Assembly: GCA_003342815.1 (NCBI GenBank)
Contig: PTEX01000016.1
Coordinates: forward strand, 3,278,731 to 3,342,730
From: Eudromia elegans
Lineage: Eukaryota; Chordata; Aves; Tinamiformes; Tinamidae
Direction of reading: 5' to 3'
Length of the DNA: 64,000 nt
A program made the position numbers and the translations under genes. Positions 35,801-46,900 of the stretch are shown one piece after another (the stretch's first letter is position 1; every line of letters starts with the position of its first letter). The notes beneath the pieces were generated by a model that saw nothing but the letters and a program-made list of their open reading frames with translations, searched no databases and had not been told where the DNA came from.

Positions 35801-37915
35801 CAGCCGGGAGCCTCTGCCTTCCTCGGTGTGCGGCCAGCGGCTCCGCGCGGAGCTGCCGGATGCCCTTGGGCTGCCGGTGGGTGCAGACGGGAGTCCAGGG
35901 CAGCATCTGGGGCGCTGCCAGGCTGGAGAGGGGCTCAGGCAGCCGCTGTCCCCCCCGACAGGATCTCAGCTTTTGCAGAGGTGTTGAAATGGCAGCCTGG
36001 ACAGCAAGGCTCACAGCAGGGCCGGTCTCCTGCGCCTTTGCCCCTCTAATCGGCACCGGAAAAGCCAAATCCTTAGGGATAGGAGCAGCCCTCCTCCTCT
36101 GCAGAGGAGTTGTTTGCTTGTAGGACTGTAGCTGATGTCAACCAGGACTCCTGGAAGGCAAATCCATGGTCCTGGAAAGCGCCGGCTGCGGATGTGCCAT
36201 CAACAGATGAGAGCAGATGCAGAATTGTTGAAAAAGAGAGCAAATGTCTGGGGAAACAGACTTCACTTCAGATCCTCCTTTGGTTAGAGGAAAAGCTTTA
36301 AAAATGCCCTAGGGTGGTGTTTGCACTTCCTCCTTTTAAATTTAGTTTATCTGCTTCTAGACAAAAGAAGCAGAAGCTTTTGTCTGTCTGCTTCTAGACA
36401 AAAGCTCAATGCCCTGAACTTCATGCAGGTTCATCCCCTAGGCCTGCTCAGACCAATCCCCCATAGCAGAATTCCTGTTGACGTGGTCACGGTTAAGTAG
36501 GTTGGTTCCGTTTGCTATCATTAGGGAAAATGTTCCCAGGAGAAGTCCCAGGAAGGCAGTTGTCCCGGAGGAGTTTGTTCCTGAAACGAGCGTGTCCCGG
36601 TTGCTCCCCTGCTGATGTAGCATCAAGGGGCTGGCCCGGGGTGTCTGCAGCCCTGCTGGGTGCCACATCCTCTGCTCCGAGCGATGCTGTAAGGCCCCCA
36701 GGCCGCAGCTGGCCCGGGGTGCTCATGGTGTGTCCTGTTTGTTTTTATTGCCCTAGTGCAAACTAAGTGCCAGGTGGAGGCCAGTTTTGGTGGTGTCCAT
36801 CCGGGTCGCTTCCGCCCCGAGTGTGATGAGAACGGAGACTACCTTCCCAAGCAGTGCCATGCCAGCACGGGCTTCTGCTGGTGCTCCTACAAAAACGGCA
36901 CCAGGATTGAGGGCACTGAGACCCGGGAAAAGCTGGATTGCCCTGGTAGGTCGCCCAAGCAGCACCTTCAGTCACAGTTCCTGGTTTCTCTTGAGCTCAG
37001 TGACGAGCAGAACCTGATAGGAGCGGAGAGGGTGCCCAGCAGCACTCGGGCTGCTTCCTGCATTGCAGGATCAGGCAGATCCTGCAGCGTTCCCTGTTCC
37101 AAAGAGCCCAGGTGCCCTGGGGCAAGGTGGCACAGCTGACTGGTGAAGGAAGAGGTTCCTAGGGCCCATCCTGAGCATGTGCTGCAGAGGCTGCCCCTTC
37201 AGCACCTCCACACCATGCAGTGACATAGTGCTGTGGACACCCTGTGAGGAGACCCTAAACCACAGGAGCGCTGGCCCTTGCCTGGTTGCAGCAGGAGCCA
37301 AGGCCCCAAGTCTTGGGCTCCTGGCTCTGCTTTGAGGTCTGAGGTTAGCTGAGCAATCCATCAAGCTGAAGCCCCTTGAAGCAGAGCAGAAGGACCCCAC
37401 ATTTTCCAGGTAGGGATAATGTCGAGGAGAGCCCTCGCTTCCCTCTCCCAGGGCCTTGCTCACCCTGTGTGCGCTCAGTCCCACCACGTCAGCACTCGGC
37501 CTGTCCATGCCTGGGCTGTGTGGGCCTGGCAGCCCCGAGGGGCAGCAGGGACTGTGGCAGCAGCAATGCAGGTGACCGGCCTGGCAGCAGCAGAGAGGGT
37601 GGCGCAGGGCAGCGAGCCGGGGTTGTCCCAACGCTGACGTGCTCTGTCCCCTGCAGCTGCGCCCAGAGCTGCGGAGCCGGAGGAGATGATCTTCTCTGGG
37701 GTGGATTTTCTCAAGCTGGACGCAGACAAGGGTGAGCAGCTCGGCGCGGTGCAGACGGCATCTGCAGGTGCAGGGCAGGAAACCCCTGGGTCCCCGAGGG
37801 CAGAGCGGGTGCACGGAGCTCCAACCTGACACGTGTCCTTGCACCAGCAGAACCCCAGTCTGCATCCCTGTCTTGCTAACTTCCTCCTTTCCGTTTCCTT
37901 GCAGGAGCCAAGTAG
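32779..37915 (+). CDS. CD74: CD74, MHC class II invariant chain (Ii), 9 coding exons
   Basis: Coding exons: 32779-32855, 34505-34680, 34774-34865, 34952-35014, 35267-35362, 35593-35683, 36757-36945, 37657-37731, 37905-37915. Phases join to 289 residues with the thyroglobulin exon and 226 without it. The chain is a type II membrane protein that chaperones class II dimers and blocks the peptide groove. Cytosolic tail 1-33 carries two Leu-Leu sorting motifs (residues 8-9 and 28-29). The membrane segment is about 34-56 ([20 protein letters not shown]). The CLIP region is about 87-110 with [13 protein letters not shown]. The trimerisation domain is about 128-190. An N-glycosylation site is NKT at 125. 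The tail ends [11 protein letters not shown]. The exon pattern matches the mammalian gene. Start codon in good context; only three residues come from the last exon. Confidence 0.97.
32910..33430 (+). repeat. Degenerate GT-rich repeats in CD74 intron 1
   Basis: Loose copies of phrases such as ggcatggtgtg(g/a)cc, gttgggtca and ggccgtgggg recur at irregular spacing on the plus strand. The G-rich sense strand keeps many frames open, and none resembles a protein. It appears to be a decayed minisatellite. Confidence 0.5.
34037..34098. repeat. Short GC-rich tandem repeat, about 20-bp unit, three copies
   Basis: The word cgcggctcccgcctgcgcccc at 34037-34057 recurs exactly at 34078-34098, with a diverged copy (acggctcccacctgcaccca) between them. 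It lies in CD74 intron 1, about 400 bases before exon 2. Confidence 0.85.
36351..36404. repeat. Direct repeat with an inverted copy between, CD74 intron 6
   Basis: The 17-base word ctgcttctagacaaaag occurs at 36351-36367 and again at 36388-36404. Between them agacaaaag pairs with cttttgtct (36359-36385) around a nine-base loop, so a hairpin is possible. It sits about 350 bases upstream of the cassette thyroglobulin exon. Confidence 0.8.
36757..36945 (+). CDS. CD74: CD74 cassette exon encoding a thyroglobulin type-1 domain
   Basis: The exon is 189 bases with phase 1 at both ends, so it can be included or skipped without changing frame. It encodes about 64 residues containing [16 protein letters not shown] and GFCWC, ending in LDC: the six-cysteine type-1 thyroglobulin fold. 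In mammals the corresponding exon makes the p41/p43 forms, whose domain inhibits cathepsin L. An N-glycosylation motif NGT lies after CWCSYK. Inclusion level cannot be read from DNA. Confidence 0.93.
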
Positions 37916-38765
37916 AAGATGCTTCCAGGTGCCTTGTCCCATCTTCAGCATCCCCGCTCTTGTTTTCGCTCTATTTCATAAGTGCTTTTATATTGCTCTT
38001 TCGAAGGCTATTAATAGCAGGCAATCCTGAGCACTTCTGCCCAGGCGTTAATTCTCCTCCCCTGCTGCAGGGCATGAAAGTGGGTTGATCGTATGCTGTC
38101 TGCAGGCTGCCTCCTGCCTCGTGCTAGCACGACAGGAGGAGCCTTCCCTTTGCTAGAGACAAAATGTTCCCTTGCAGGCATGTCTGGTAGAGCAGCCTGG
38201 AAAATTATTTCATGTTTCAACCACATCAGACCCCTAGTTCTTTCTCCTTTTGCTGATCAAATGGGAGCTGCTGAGCACAAGCACTTGGGCAACAGCAGCA
38301 TCACTAGAGGGGTGCTTTGCAGTCGCTGAGACCTGTCCCAGGCAGCCCTTTGCAGCACCCCGGCCCCAGGTAAAGAGCAAAAGGACCCAGGGCAAGCGTA
38401 GGGATCAACCATGCTGAAGAATGAGCCACTAATTAATGCTTTCTTGTACTGAACGATCATTAAAAGCAGCAAAATGGAGTCCACATGCTTCCTAACTGAA
38501 CCCTGTAGATTGAAGCCACATTTGACTCTTAGACTACTGAACCATATATATAGAGAGAGAAATTGCTAGTTTTTTGGAGGGAGAGATGCTCACCTGCAGC
38601 TTTTCCCTTCATGCCCAGCCCAGTGAAGCAGTGGGTAACAGCAGGACAGGAACTAATGCTGGGGTTGGAGGGGTTTTCATTGTTTTCAACATATTTCCTC
38701 TATAAATGAACTCACAAGCTACTACAAGCTAATCATTTCAAATAAACTTTTGAATAAGAAAGCCT
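37916..38765 (+). terminator. CD74: CD74 3' untranslated region and polyadenylation signal
   Basis: The last exon starts at 37905 and carries the stop and the untranslated region. The first clear AATAAA on the plus strand is at 38741-38746, followed by a T/G-containing stretch (38757-38775). The mRNA most likely ends near 38760. The signal lies about 1.1 kb from the opposing TCOF1 signal. Confidence 0.75.
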
Positions 38766-39874
38766 TGTGGCAACCCTGGCAGGGCACTGCATTCAATCTT
38801 TTTGTAGCTATCCCCTATTTAAAAAGAAAGAAAAAAACCCACTAAAACACACTCCCTTGGGAACTTCTGGGCGGATGCTGATCAGACCTCGGTGCCTGTT
38901 TTTGTTCACGCTTGCAGGGCTGGGGAAGGAGCAGGGGTACGGGCAGCAGGGGCCCTACAAGAGGCTGTCACGGGCACCCTGCAGCACCCCATGGTGCAGG
39001 CAGGAGCGAGGGCATCATGCATCATCCCTGTGTGGAGAAGGGCATCTCTTCCCACAGCATGGAGGATGTGGGGGGTGCAGGCACACAGGCCCCCCCTGCA
39101 CAGTGGTGAAGACACCCCAGGGCTTTGTCCTGCTCCAAAGCACCTCAGGCCCATCCTGGCAGCGGTTCTGATCTTGCCTCGCGCTCCTGCACTCAAACCC
39201 CTTCCCCAGGAGCTTCAGGGCTGCCCAAGCCCGAGGGCTCCCAGCAGGAGGATTGTAGTGGATTCTCTGCCCTGAGATGGCAGGGAGCAGGGTGCAGTCC
39301 CTGCCCAGGCTGCTGCACAGCAGCAGGATGTGCTGGGGTGGAGAACAGAGCTGGGCCGGAAGGAGGAGCAGGAAGGGATGCCCTGGGAATCCCTCTCATT
39401 TTCCTCGCATCCTAATCCCTAGGGATGGAGCCAGGCAGTAACCTGGCACTAACCACAGGTAGCAGCTCCTGAGCGCCAGCTGCTTGAGGCTGGAAACAGA
39501 ACAGGCACAGGGGGAGGGTGACACTTTTAAACCTGGCCCAAATCAGACTGCTCTCACACCTGCCCCATTGCAGTGCAGCATTTTAGTAATAAAAAATAAA
39601 TAAAACAAACCACCACAACTGCTGTGCCAGGACCATGTATTCAAAGCCAGGGAGCAGCAGTGTCTCAGGCACAAAACAGCTGCTTTCCCCGTGGGGGGTC
39701 TCAAGCTGGTCCTACAACCCTAGCAGAAGCTGCTTGCAACACTTGCTAGCCACAGCCGAGCCCTGTCTACCCCAACCAGCCCTCTGTGCTGCCCCCCAGC
39801 ACCAGCCCTGCATCCACCACAGCCAAGGGGGCTCTAGGGCCAAGCCCAGCCCCTTCCCTTCAGCGTGGCTCAAG

Positions 39875-40901
39875 CAGAATCTCACCGTTTCTCTTTTATT
39901 GCATTTTCCATAAAAAAACTCACGAAAAAATGATGCAGCCTTGGCTGAGAACAGCTGCTGGGCACAGCTGCACAGCACAACTCCAGGGATGGGGTAATCG
40001 TCATCGCCAGTGTCAGAATAAAAATTAAACCCAAGAGCTCTCTTCCATAGGTAGCAAAAAGACTGACACCACAAATCACAGGAAAAAAAAAAAAAAGAGT
40101 AAAAGTTTCTTTTAAAAATATAGCTCTGAGAAGAGAGAGAAAAAGGGAGGTGTGGATGTCAACTAGGAGGAAAGCAGTCTATGCAAGCTGGTTCTTCTCT
40201 GGTCAAACTGCCTCCCTTAGTTCAGTTATAGTGCAACAGGCGAGCCGTCGGGAGGGGAGGTAAAACACTTCTCCAGGCCACAGCAGGACAGGAGGAGGCA
40301 GAAAGTTACACCACTCTGCTCTAAAAGTCACAGTTAAAAGGAAGAGTTATAAATTACTATTAAAAAAAAAAGTTGGAATTCTCCTGTTGGGCTTCCTTTT
40401 CCTCTCTTCTGCTTGATCTTCATTCATAAATCCTTACTCACAGGGCCACGGTACCTTTGAGGAAAGGAGTTAAAAGAGTTAGGGAAAGGGGAGAAAGGAA
40501 GTGCCTACAGCTGAGCAGATTCATCTGGTCCATTTCCAAGTGGCCACAAAATCACCCTCTAATTCACATTACTCTTCCAAGCTCCCTGTGGTCAGCACGG
40601 ACTGACAGACACTGTCACAGGTCACTCATCTGATGGCAGAAGACATCAACATCTAGGCTGGACATCCAGTTTGCAGCAGCTGAAGAGACAGCTGAGAACA
40701 ACCTCATCACCAGAGGCCAGCACCCTGCAACGCTGACTTTCCTTACGTGGCTTCCTCCCCGGCCCTCTCACAGAAGGCCAAGCCGCTTCCCAGAGCGGTT
40801 GTTTAGCAGCCAGACTGGGTTCCTGCAGCCAGGAGATTTGGCCAAGGTTACCACTGTTCAGAGAGCTACCAAGTGACACTTTCCACAGGCCATGTACCTT
40901 T
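39875..40901 (-). terminator. TCOF1: TCOF1 3' untranslated region and polyadenylation signal
   Basis: On the minus strand an AATAAA lies at 39900-39895, about 1 kb after the stop. An intron inside the untranslated region is possible. The stop-codon exon continues gaaaag|gtacat (gt at 40898), and a fair acceptor ctcctttcctcaaag| lies near 40459. The unspliced alternative is equally readable. Confidence 0.55.
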
Positions 40902-43900
40902 TCATAATTCTTGAGGCTCGGTTGTTTTCTTCTTCTAAAAGCAAAAAGGAAAAAAATATGAATCAGTATCATCTGCACCATCAGCACACAGAACCCAGCA
41001 GAGCCAAAAGCCATGATGGGCTTCTCTGCTGCCATCTCCATCAGGATGAAGGAACACATCCTATTTCCTCCCCCTGTCCCCTTTCCTAGCCCTGGGGATG
41101 GGATGCAACAGCCTGCTAAGCCCCCAAGGGCACCAGTTTCTGCTCAAAGCATCACTAGATGAATAACAGCAGGGAGAAAGCCCTCAGCCCTTACAAGATT
41201 CTCTGCCAGCAAACCCAGATCCTGAGTCAGACCCCTCCAGCAAAAGGCTGCAAGAGCTCCAGCTCCAAAGCTATTTCTGGGAGAAAACACAGGAACGAGT
41301 CCTCCTAGGCTTCCCAATCCCAAACAACCCATGGCCAGAGAACATCTCAAGACCAGGCCACAGCCAACTACTTTCCACAAGAGGAGGACAAAGCTCCACT
41401 CCTCTCTCCAGTCCCACATCTCCAAGGGACCAGGCAGCCACTCTGCTGAGATGAGCCTCATGAGCATTGCTCAGAATGCCTCTCTCTTGCAGCCTGTTCC
41501 AGGGTCCTGCACATACCTTCTTCTTCTTCTTGTGAACTTCAGCAGCACTATCTGCTACTGGCTCCCCTTCTGAAGACGCTTTTTTGCTCCTCTTCTTCTT
41601 TTCTTTTCCGTTCTTTTTTTCTAGGCAAAAGAAAGTTTAACTAAGAGAGTGAATCTGCTAAAGCCAGTGCCCAAGAAGCATTTGACTTCACCTGACACTG
41701 AAGGAAGCTTAGTTAGAAAGGGGGCATCCCCAGCAGGTCCTTGACCACTTCTACAGACTTGCAGAGCAGTAACTCTCAGTGACACTGGAGTCCTGCCACA
41801 GGTCAGCTGTCCTTAGGGCCGTTCCTCCAGTACCATCGAGCCAGAGGGGTTTGATCTCAGCACATCAAGCAACATGGACAGAATCACACAGCACTCCCTG
41901 CCTCCCACTGTCCAGCCACGCCGAGGAACCGCTGCAGCGCCAGTGTGGCCAGGCACGTGTAAGAAATCAGAGCAAGGGGAGCTACTGACACCGGCTGCTC
42001 AGCAAAACCAATCCAAGAGGCTCCAGCTCATCTCTGTGCAACAGCCCACACAAGCACTGATGGACAAGTCCACATCTCCTCCAGAATAAAGGCATGTATC
42101 TCTGCAGAACAGAAACCCTAGCAGTTCTGGCCCACCCATTCCATCTTCTCTCTTTTATTTTGGGTAGCAAAAGCCTGCAAGAGCCAGCACAGAACCAGCT
42201 CTAATTTGCAAATGCAGTCTGCACTGCGTAGGAAAAAAAAAATTCCCTTTGCATTAGAGCAGCAAACAACATTACAGAGGCGTGCAGGGGCAGGAAGCAC
42301 TCTCAATTAGGAGCAGTGAGCAAAAGGCTGGTACTATCCTCCCCTTTCTCTTGGGGTTTGAAAGCAGCACTAATAACCTCAGGACAAATCCCTCAAGTGA
42401 GCAGCTTACTGTTGTAACAGGAGGCACTGTGATCAGGCAGAGCCAGGGAAGGGGCTCTGTCACCCTACAGGATGCAGCAGCGGATAACAGGTTGGTAGGT
42501 GACAGCACAGATTTCAAGGCTGATGTTTTCTGGAGAGGCTGCCAGTGAGAGGGCACGTCTGAGCAGCTCCAACACATTTGTGTATGAATACTGGCCTTGA
42601 TCTACCATGCCCACAGCTCGTCCAGCTCCAGGGAGGAAGCAGCCTTTCTGCCGGCCTTTCCCAGCTATGGTGCAGCTCAGCTCTCCATTAGCACAAGCTG
42701 CATTCCCGCCCGCATAGCCATTCGCCCTGCAGACACAGAGCAGGGCATCACACAGAGCCCTAGAGCAGGCAGGAACCAGCCTCGAGGCTCCGTGGTTTGC
42801 AACTCATCAGAGCTTGCCCCAAGCACAGGACACATAGTGGATAGTCCATGCATGGGGCATAAACACCCCCCAGGAGCTTTCATATAGACTCATTTAAACC
42901 ATTGTCCGCCAGAGAGCTGCTTCCAGCCACAGTAAGCAAGGGAAGGAGAAAACCCTAGAGAACAGGATACCACATCGTCATACCACTTAAGATACACAGG
43001 ACCATCAGAGCTTGCTCTGCAGGCAGCAAAGATCAGTAGGACAACAAGTATGAGCATTATACAACTCCTGCTGTGCTGGGCACAGGACAGAGAGAGACAG
43101 AGGAGCCAAGTTGGCTGCCTGCAACACAGCCTGGTGATGAGACTGCAGAAACACACTGATGTTGTGGTTTGAAAACCTGCCACAGGCTTTGGGTGGGCCA
43201 AGCAGGAAGCTGGTGGAAAAGCAGGTGCTGTTTACATGGTCCTGCATCAGAAGCTGAACATTCAACAGCAGCAAAAAATCTATTGCAAATGCAGCCTCGA
43301 GTGATGGATAGTGCTCAGATGCTTACTTTTATTGGATTTTTTCTTGTCCTTGCTCCCCGGTAGCTTCTCCAGGTCACCAGCAGCTTTCTTCTTTTTCTTT
43401 TTGGGCACTTCTTCATTATCCTGCCCTTTCCGCTTCTTCTCCTTGGGCTGCCCAACAGCTCCATCCTCCCCTGGTAGTTTCCGCTTCTGGGAGGCTTTCT
43501 GCTTCTTGTTCTCCTTGTCTTTGCTCTTGGGTGCTTTCCCAGCCTTGTCTGCTGCGGAGGAGGCTTTTTTCTTTTCCTTCTTTTCTTTTTTTTCCTTCTT
43601 TTTCTTCTTCTTCTCTTCCAGCCCTCCCAGTGTTTGCACTGCAGGGATTTTGGCAGCAGTGGTAGCCTCGCTTTCACTGCCTGAGCTTGGCTCCTCTGAC
43701 TCTGGGATGGAGAGCAGTGTGTATGGCAAGGGGTTTCCTTGTGTCCCTTGTGTCCCTTTTGCCCCAATGTCATTCTGCTTCACCGCAAGGGCCTTCTTGA
43801 CTGGGGATGCTTTGAGGCTGGCATGACTCGGCGCTGTCTTCCTGGCTGCCTTCTCTTTGCCAGTAGGTCCTGTGGCTTCTGGCCCTGGAGGGGGTTTGTC

Positions 43901-46900
43901 TTCTGCAGAAACAGTGACAAAAGAAGGGACAAATTCAGGGAGTTTTTAAAAATACACACACAGAAATAGAAAGTAAAACCAACGAAACAATAAACATTAC
44001 AGGCTGCACAGTTACCACACTGTTTAAAGGAGGGGCATGCAGTTCTCCCCCCAGATAAATCTGCTTGCCATCCTATGTAAAACAGGGAAAGATGCCTTGG
44101 CTCCATCACTACTTGGGAAATCAAATGGATGACAATGGGCAGAACAGCCTTGTCCACAGCCAAGGGTAAGAGGGACCAGGCTAGTGCAAAATTAAGCATA
44201 AGAAGGGCGAGCAGAGAACAGCCCTTCTCCAGGAAGTCAGGGACTTCCCAAGGTGGAGGTGGCATCCACAGACCATATATGAGAAGCACCAGTGACTTAT
44301 CTGCCAGCACCTGGGCCTTCCTTCACACTTTACACCTACTCAGCAGCTTGTTGCACAACTTAACGATTTACCTGCCAAAAAGTCTGACCAACCCAACTGA
44401 ACCTCAAGAGCTAGTAACAGCTCAGTCAGAGCCAATTTAGAGGTACCAGGGTTGCACCACAGCAGAAACATCTTCCAGCTCTGATTTTACAACTCAGAAA
44501 ACAACTGAGGAGGCAAAGCAATAGCAGGATCTCTCATTTTGCCACAAGCCTCCTCCATTCACCTCCCTTTCTCTGCCCTCCAGACACACAAAGTGAGCAC
44601 AGGGAGACTCGACAGCAGCACTGTCTAGTAGAGGAGGCTCCTAAGCCAGTGTTTTAAGGTTCACTAGGGGCTGTTGCTACTGCAGCACACGGACACCATG
44701 AGCACCGGTAGCAGGGAGAACCCTGCCTGCTCCCACAGGCTACTGTAATTACTGCAGTAATCACTGCAGGACTTGGAGGCCAGAGCACAGCCTAAGTGTG
44801 TGGCTAGTGAAAGAGGATGTGCAAGGAGGCCGTGTCATGGTGAGGGGAAGCCAATAGACGGCAGCAGTGCTCCACAACCAGGTTCTGCAGGCGAGACGCA
44901 CCGGGAAGAGGTCCCGTTTCTGTGTCACGCTCCTGTTCCCCAGCCAGCAGGGCTTTGCTCTCGGGCCAGGCAGATTTCTGGCCTTGCTGAAGGACTCACC
45001 TGATTTTTGGGCTGCAGGCACCGGCTCAGCATCCGTGTCGGAGTCACTGCTGTCACTGCTGGAGCTGTTGCCTGAGGCTGCTGTTATGGTAGCCTTGGCT
45101 GGGGGGTTAGCAGCAGGCACTGCTGCTTTTCCTTGTCCTGTTTTGCCTACAGGTAAGGAAGGAACCGTCTTTGGTATCTGAGGTGCTGTTGGGATCTTGG
45201 AGAGGCCCGGATAGCCTGTGAGGAGGGACTGAAGAAAGCAGAAACTAAAGGTCACTTCAAGGCAGTCTCTTATACACCAAGCACACAATTTTCACCCCAT
45301 ACGCCAAAAAAAGACCCCGCTTTTGGTTACCTATGGACTGACCCATGCACTCTTCAGGCCAGTCCCCAAGCCTGCAGAGAGGACAAGCTACCCCCCCTGA
45401 CAGGGGCTGCCTGAGCTCACAGCTCCAGGAGCCGATGGCCACAGGAACACTCCTTTGTTCTCGCCCAGCTAAGCAGACTTGGGGGAGGCTCCTGGGCATG
45501 AACCACCACACAGCTAAAGCACTACTCGTGTGCTGCACGCCCTGCGCACTGCTTGCAAAGGGAGTCTAAAGGCCTGGGTAGGGGTTAAGTTCCAAAATAA
45601 AACGCAAAGGAAGGTGGGGGGTAACCCTTCTGCTACTGGCACTGCAAACCAGTTCTCCTGGTTTAACTCTTGCAAGGTTCTGCCTCCTCCCATCTCACTT
45701 AATAGCAGAAGGAACAAACCCTGCACCCAAGGCTTGGTTGCCTGGGGAAGCACTCTCAAGAGCTCAGATTAAAACGTTTTTCTCTCTCTGACTCTGCACT
45801 GCAGAGGCCCCACTTCTGCGCTGGTAAACTCACTGAGCATCCTGCTTGCTCTGCTTGGGAATGCCTCCCTCTCTGTCCTGCTCTGAGGTCAGGTGTCAGA
45901 CCTGAGAGGATGCCAGCCTGCTCAGGTGTAAGTACCTGTGATGCTGTCTCTTCCTCTTCCTCGCTGGACTCCGAGGAGGAGTTGTGGGCTGCCTCAGTCC
46001 CTCCTGGTTTCTGCAACACACCTGCTGAAGAGCAGAGTTCATCCCATGAGACCCATCACTGCCTCCTGGGGCTGAATCCACCTACCCAGCACACAGGCAC
46101 TGCTGCCAAGGGGACATCTGCCTCCAAAGAAAGCACAGCACTCAGCAGAGTTAGGGAGCAGAACCCCTTTCCAACCACTGCCTGAAAGCAATATCTCCCA
46201 AGGGGCAAAAAAAAAGGGATGCTGCCAGCCAGGCCAAGGCTGTGCACGAGCACACCTCTTGGCATGACACAGATGGCACCTCCTCAGGAGAACTGACCAG
46301 CTTTGGGGACCTGTTTGGGAGTCTCCTCATCACTGTCGGAGGAACTGCTGCTGTCTGAGGTCTCCTCTGCTTGGGTGGGCAGCGTGGCCTGGCTCAGCCT
46401 GGTGTCCTGGGCAGGCTGCATTCCCGGCTTCTGCACAGCAGTAGGATTTCTCAGCACTGAAGCAGTCTGTGGAGCAGTGTTGGTTGGAGGTGGTTTCCCT
46501 GTGGGAGCTGCCTGCTTTGGGCTTGAAGGAGGAAGGACCTAGGGAGAAGAAGAAATATATTTGAAAAGAGAAGTAACTGCTGATTCCTCTAAAAGACAGA
46601 AATCATCTCTAAATAGGTGGACATAGACCACCTAAACTCTCCTTCAGCCACATTGCTCCAGTTCCTGGCCAACTTGAGCCCAGCACCTTCCAAGCAGGAA
46701 GGTGAGACCCCCAACCTCCCCGACACACAAAGCAGGGAGCTGTGGCCTGGTAAGAAACTCCTGACTGTAGAGCCTCCTGCTATTGCAAAAGGAGGAGGAA
46801 AATAAAGCCAGCTGGGAAACAGCAAAGGTGACAGGGCTACTCTTCCCTCAACTGCTTCCCCTTATCACATGGGAACACGTTTCATATCCACAGCCCCCTT

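Noticed and set aside
46010..46011. Acceptor ttgcag|aaacca for TCOF1 exon 13
   Set aside because: Exon 12 ends in phase 1, and joining it here puts a stop into frame within a few codons. The upstream cagcag acceptor keeps the frame.
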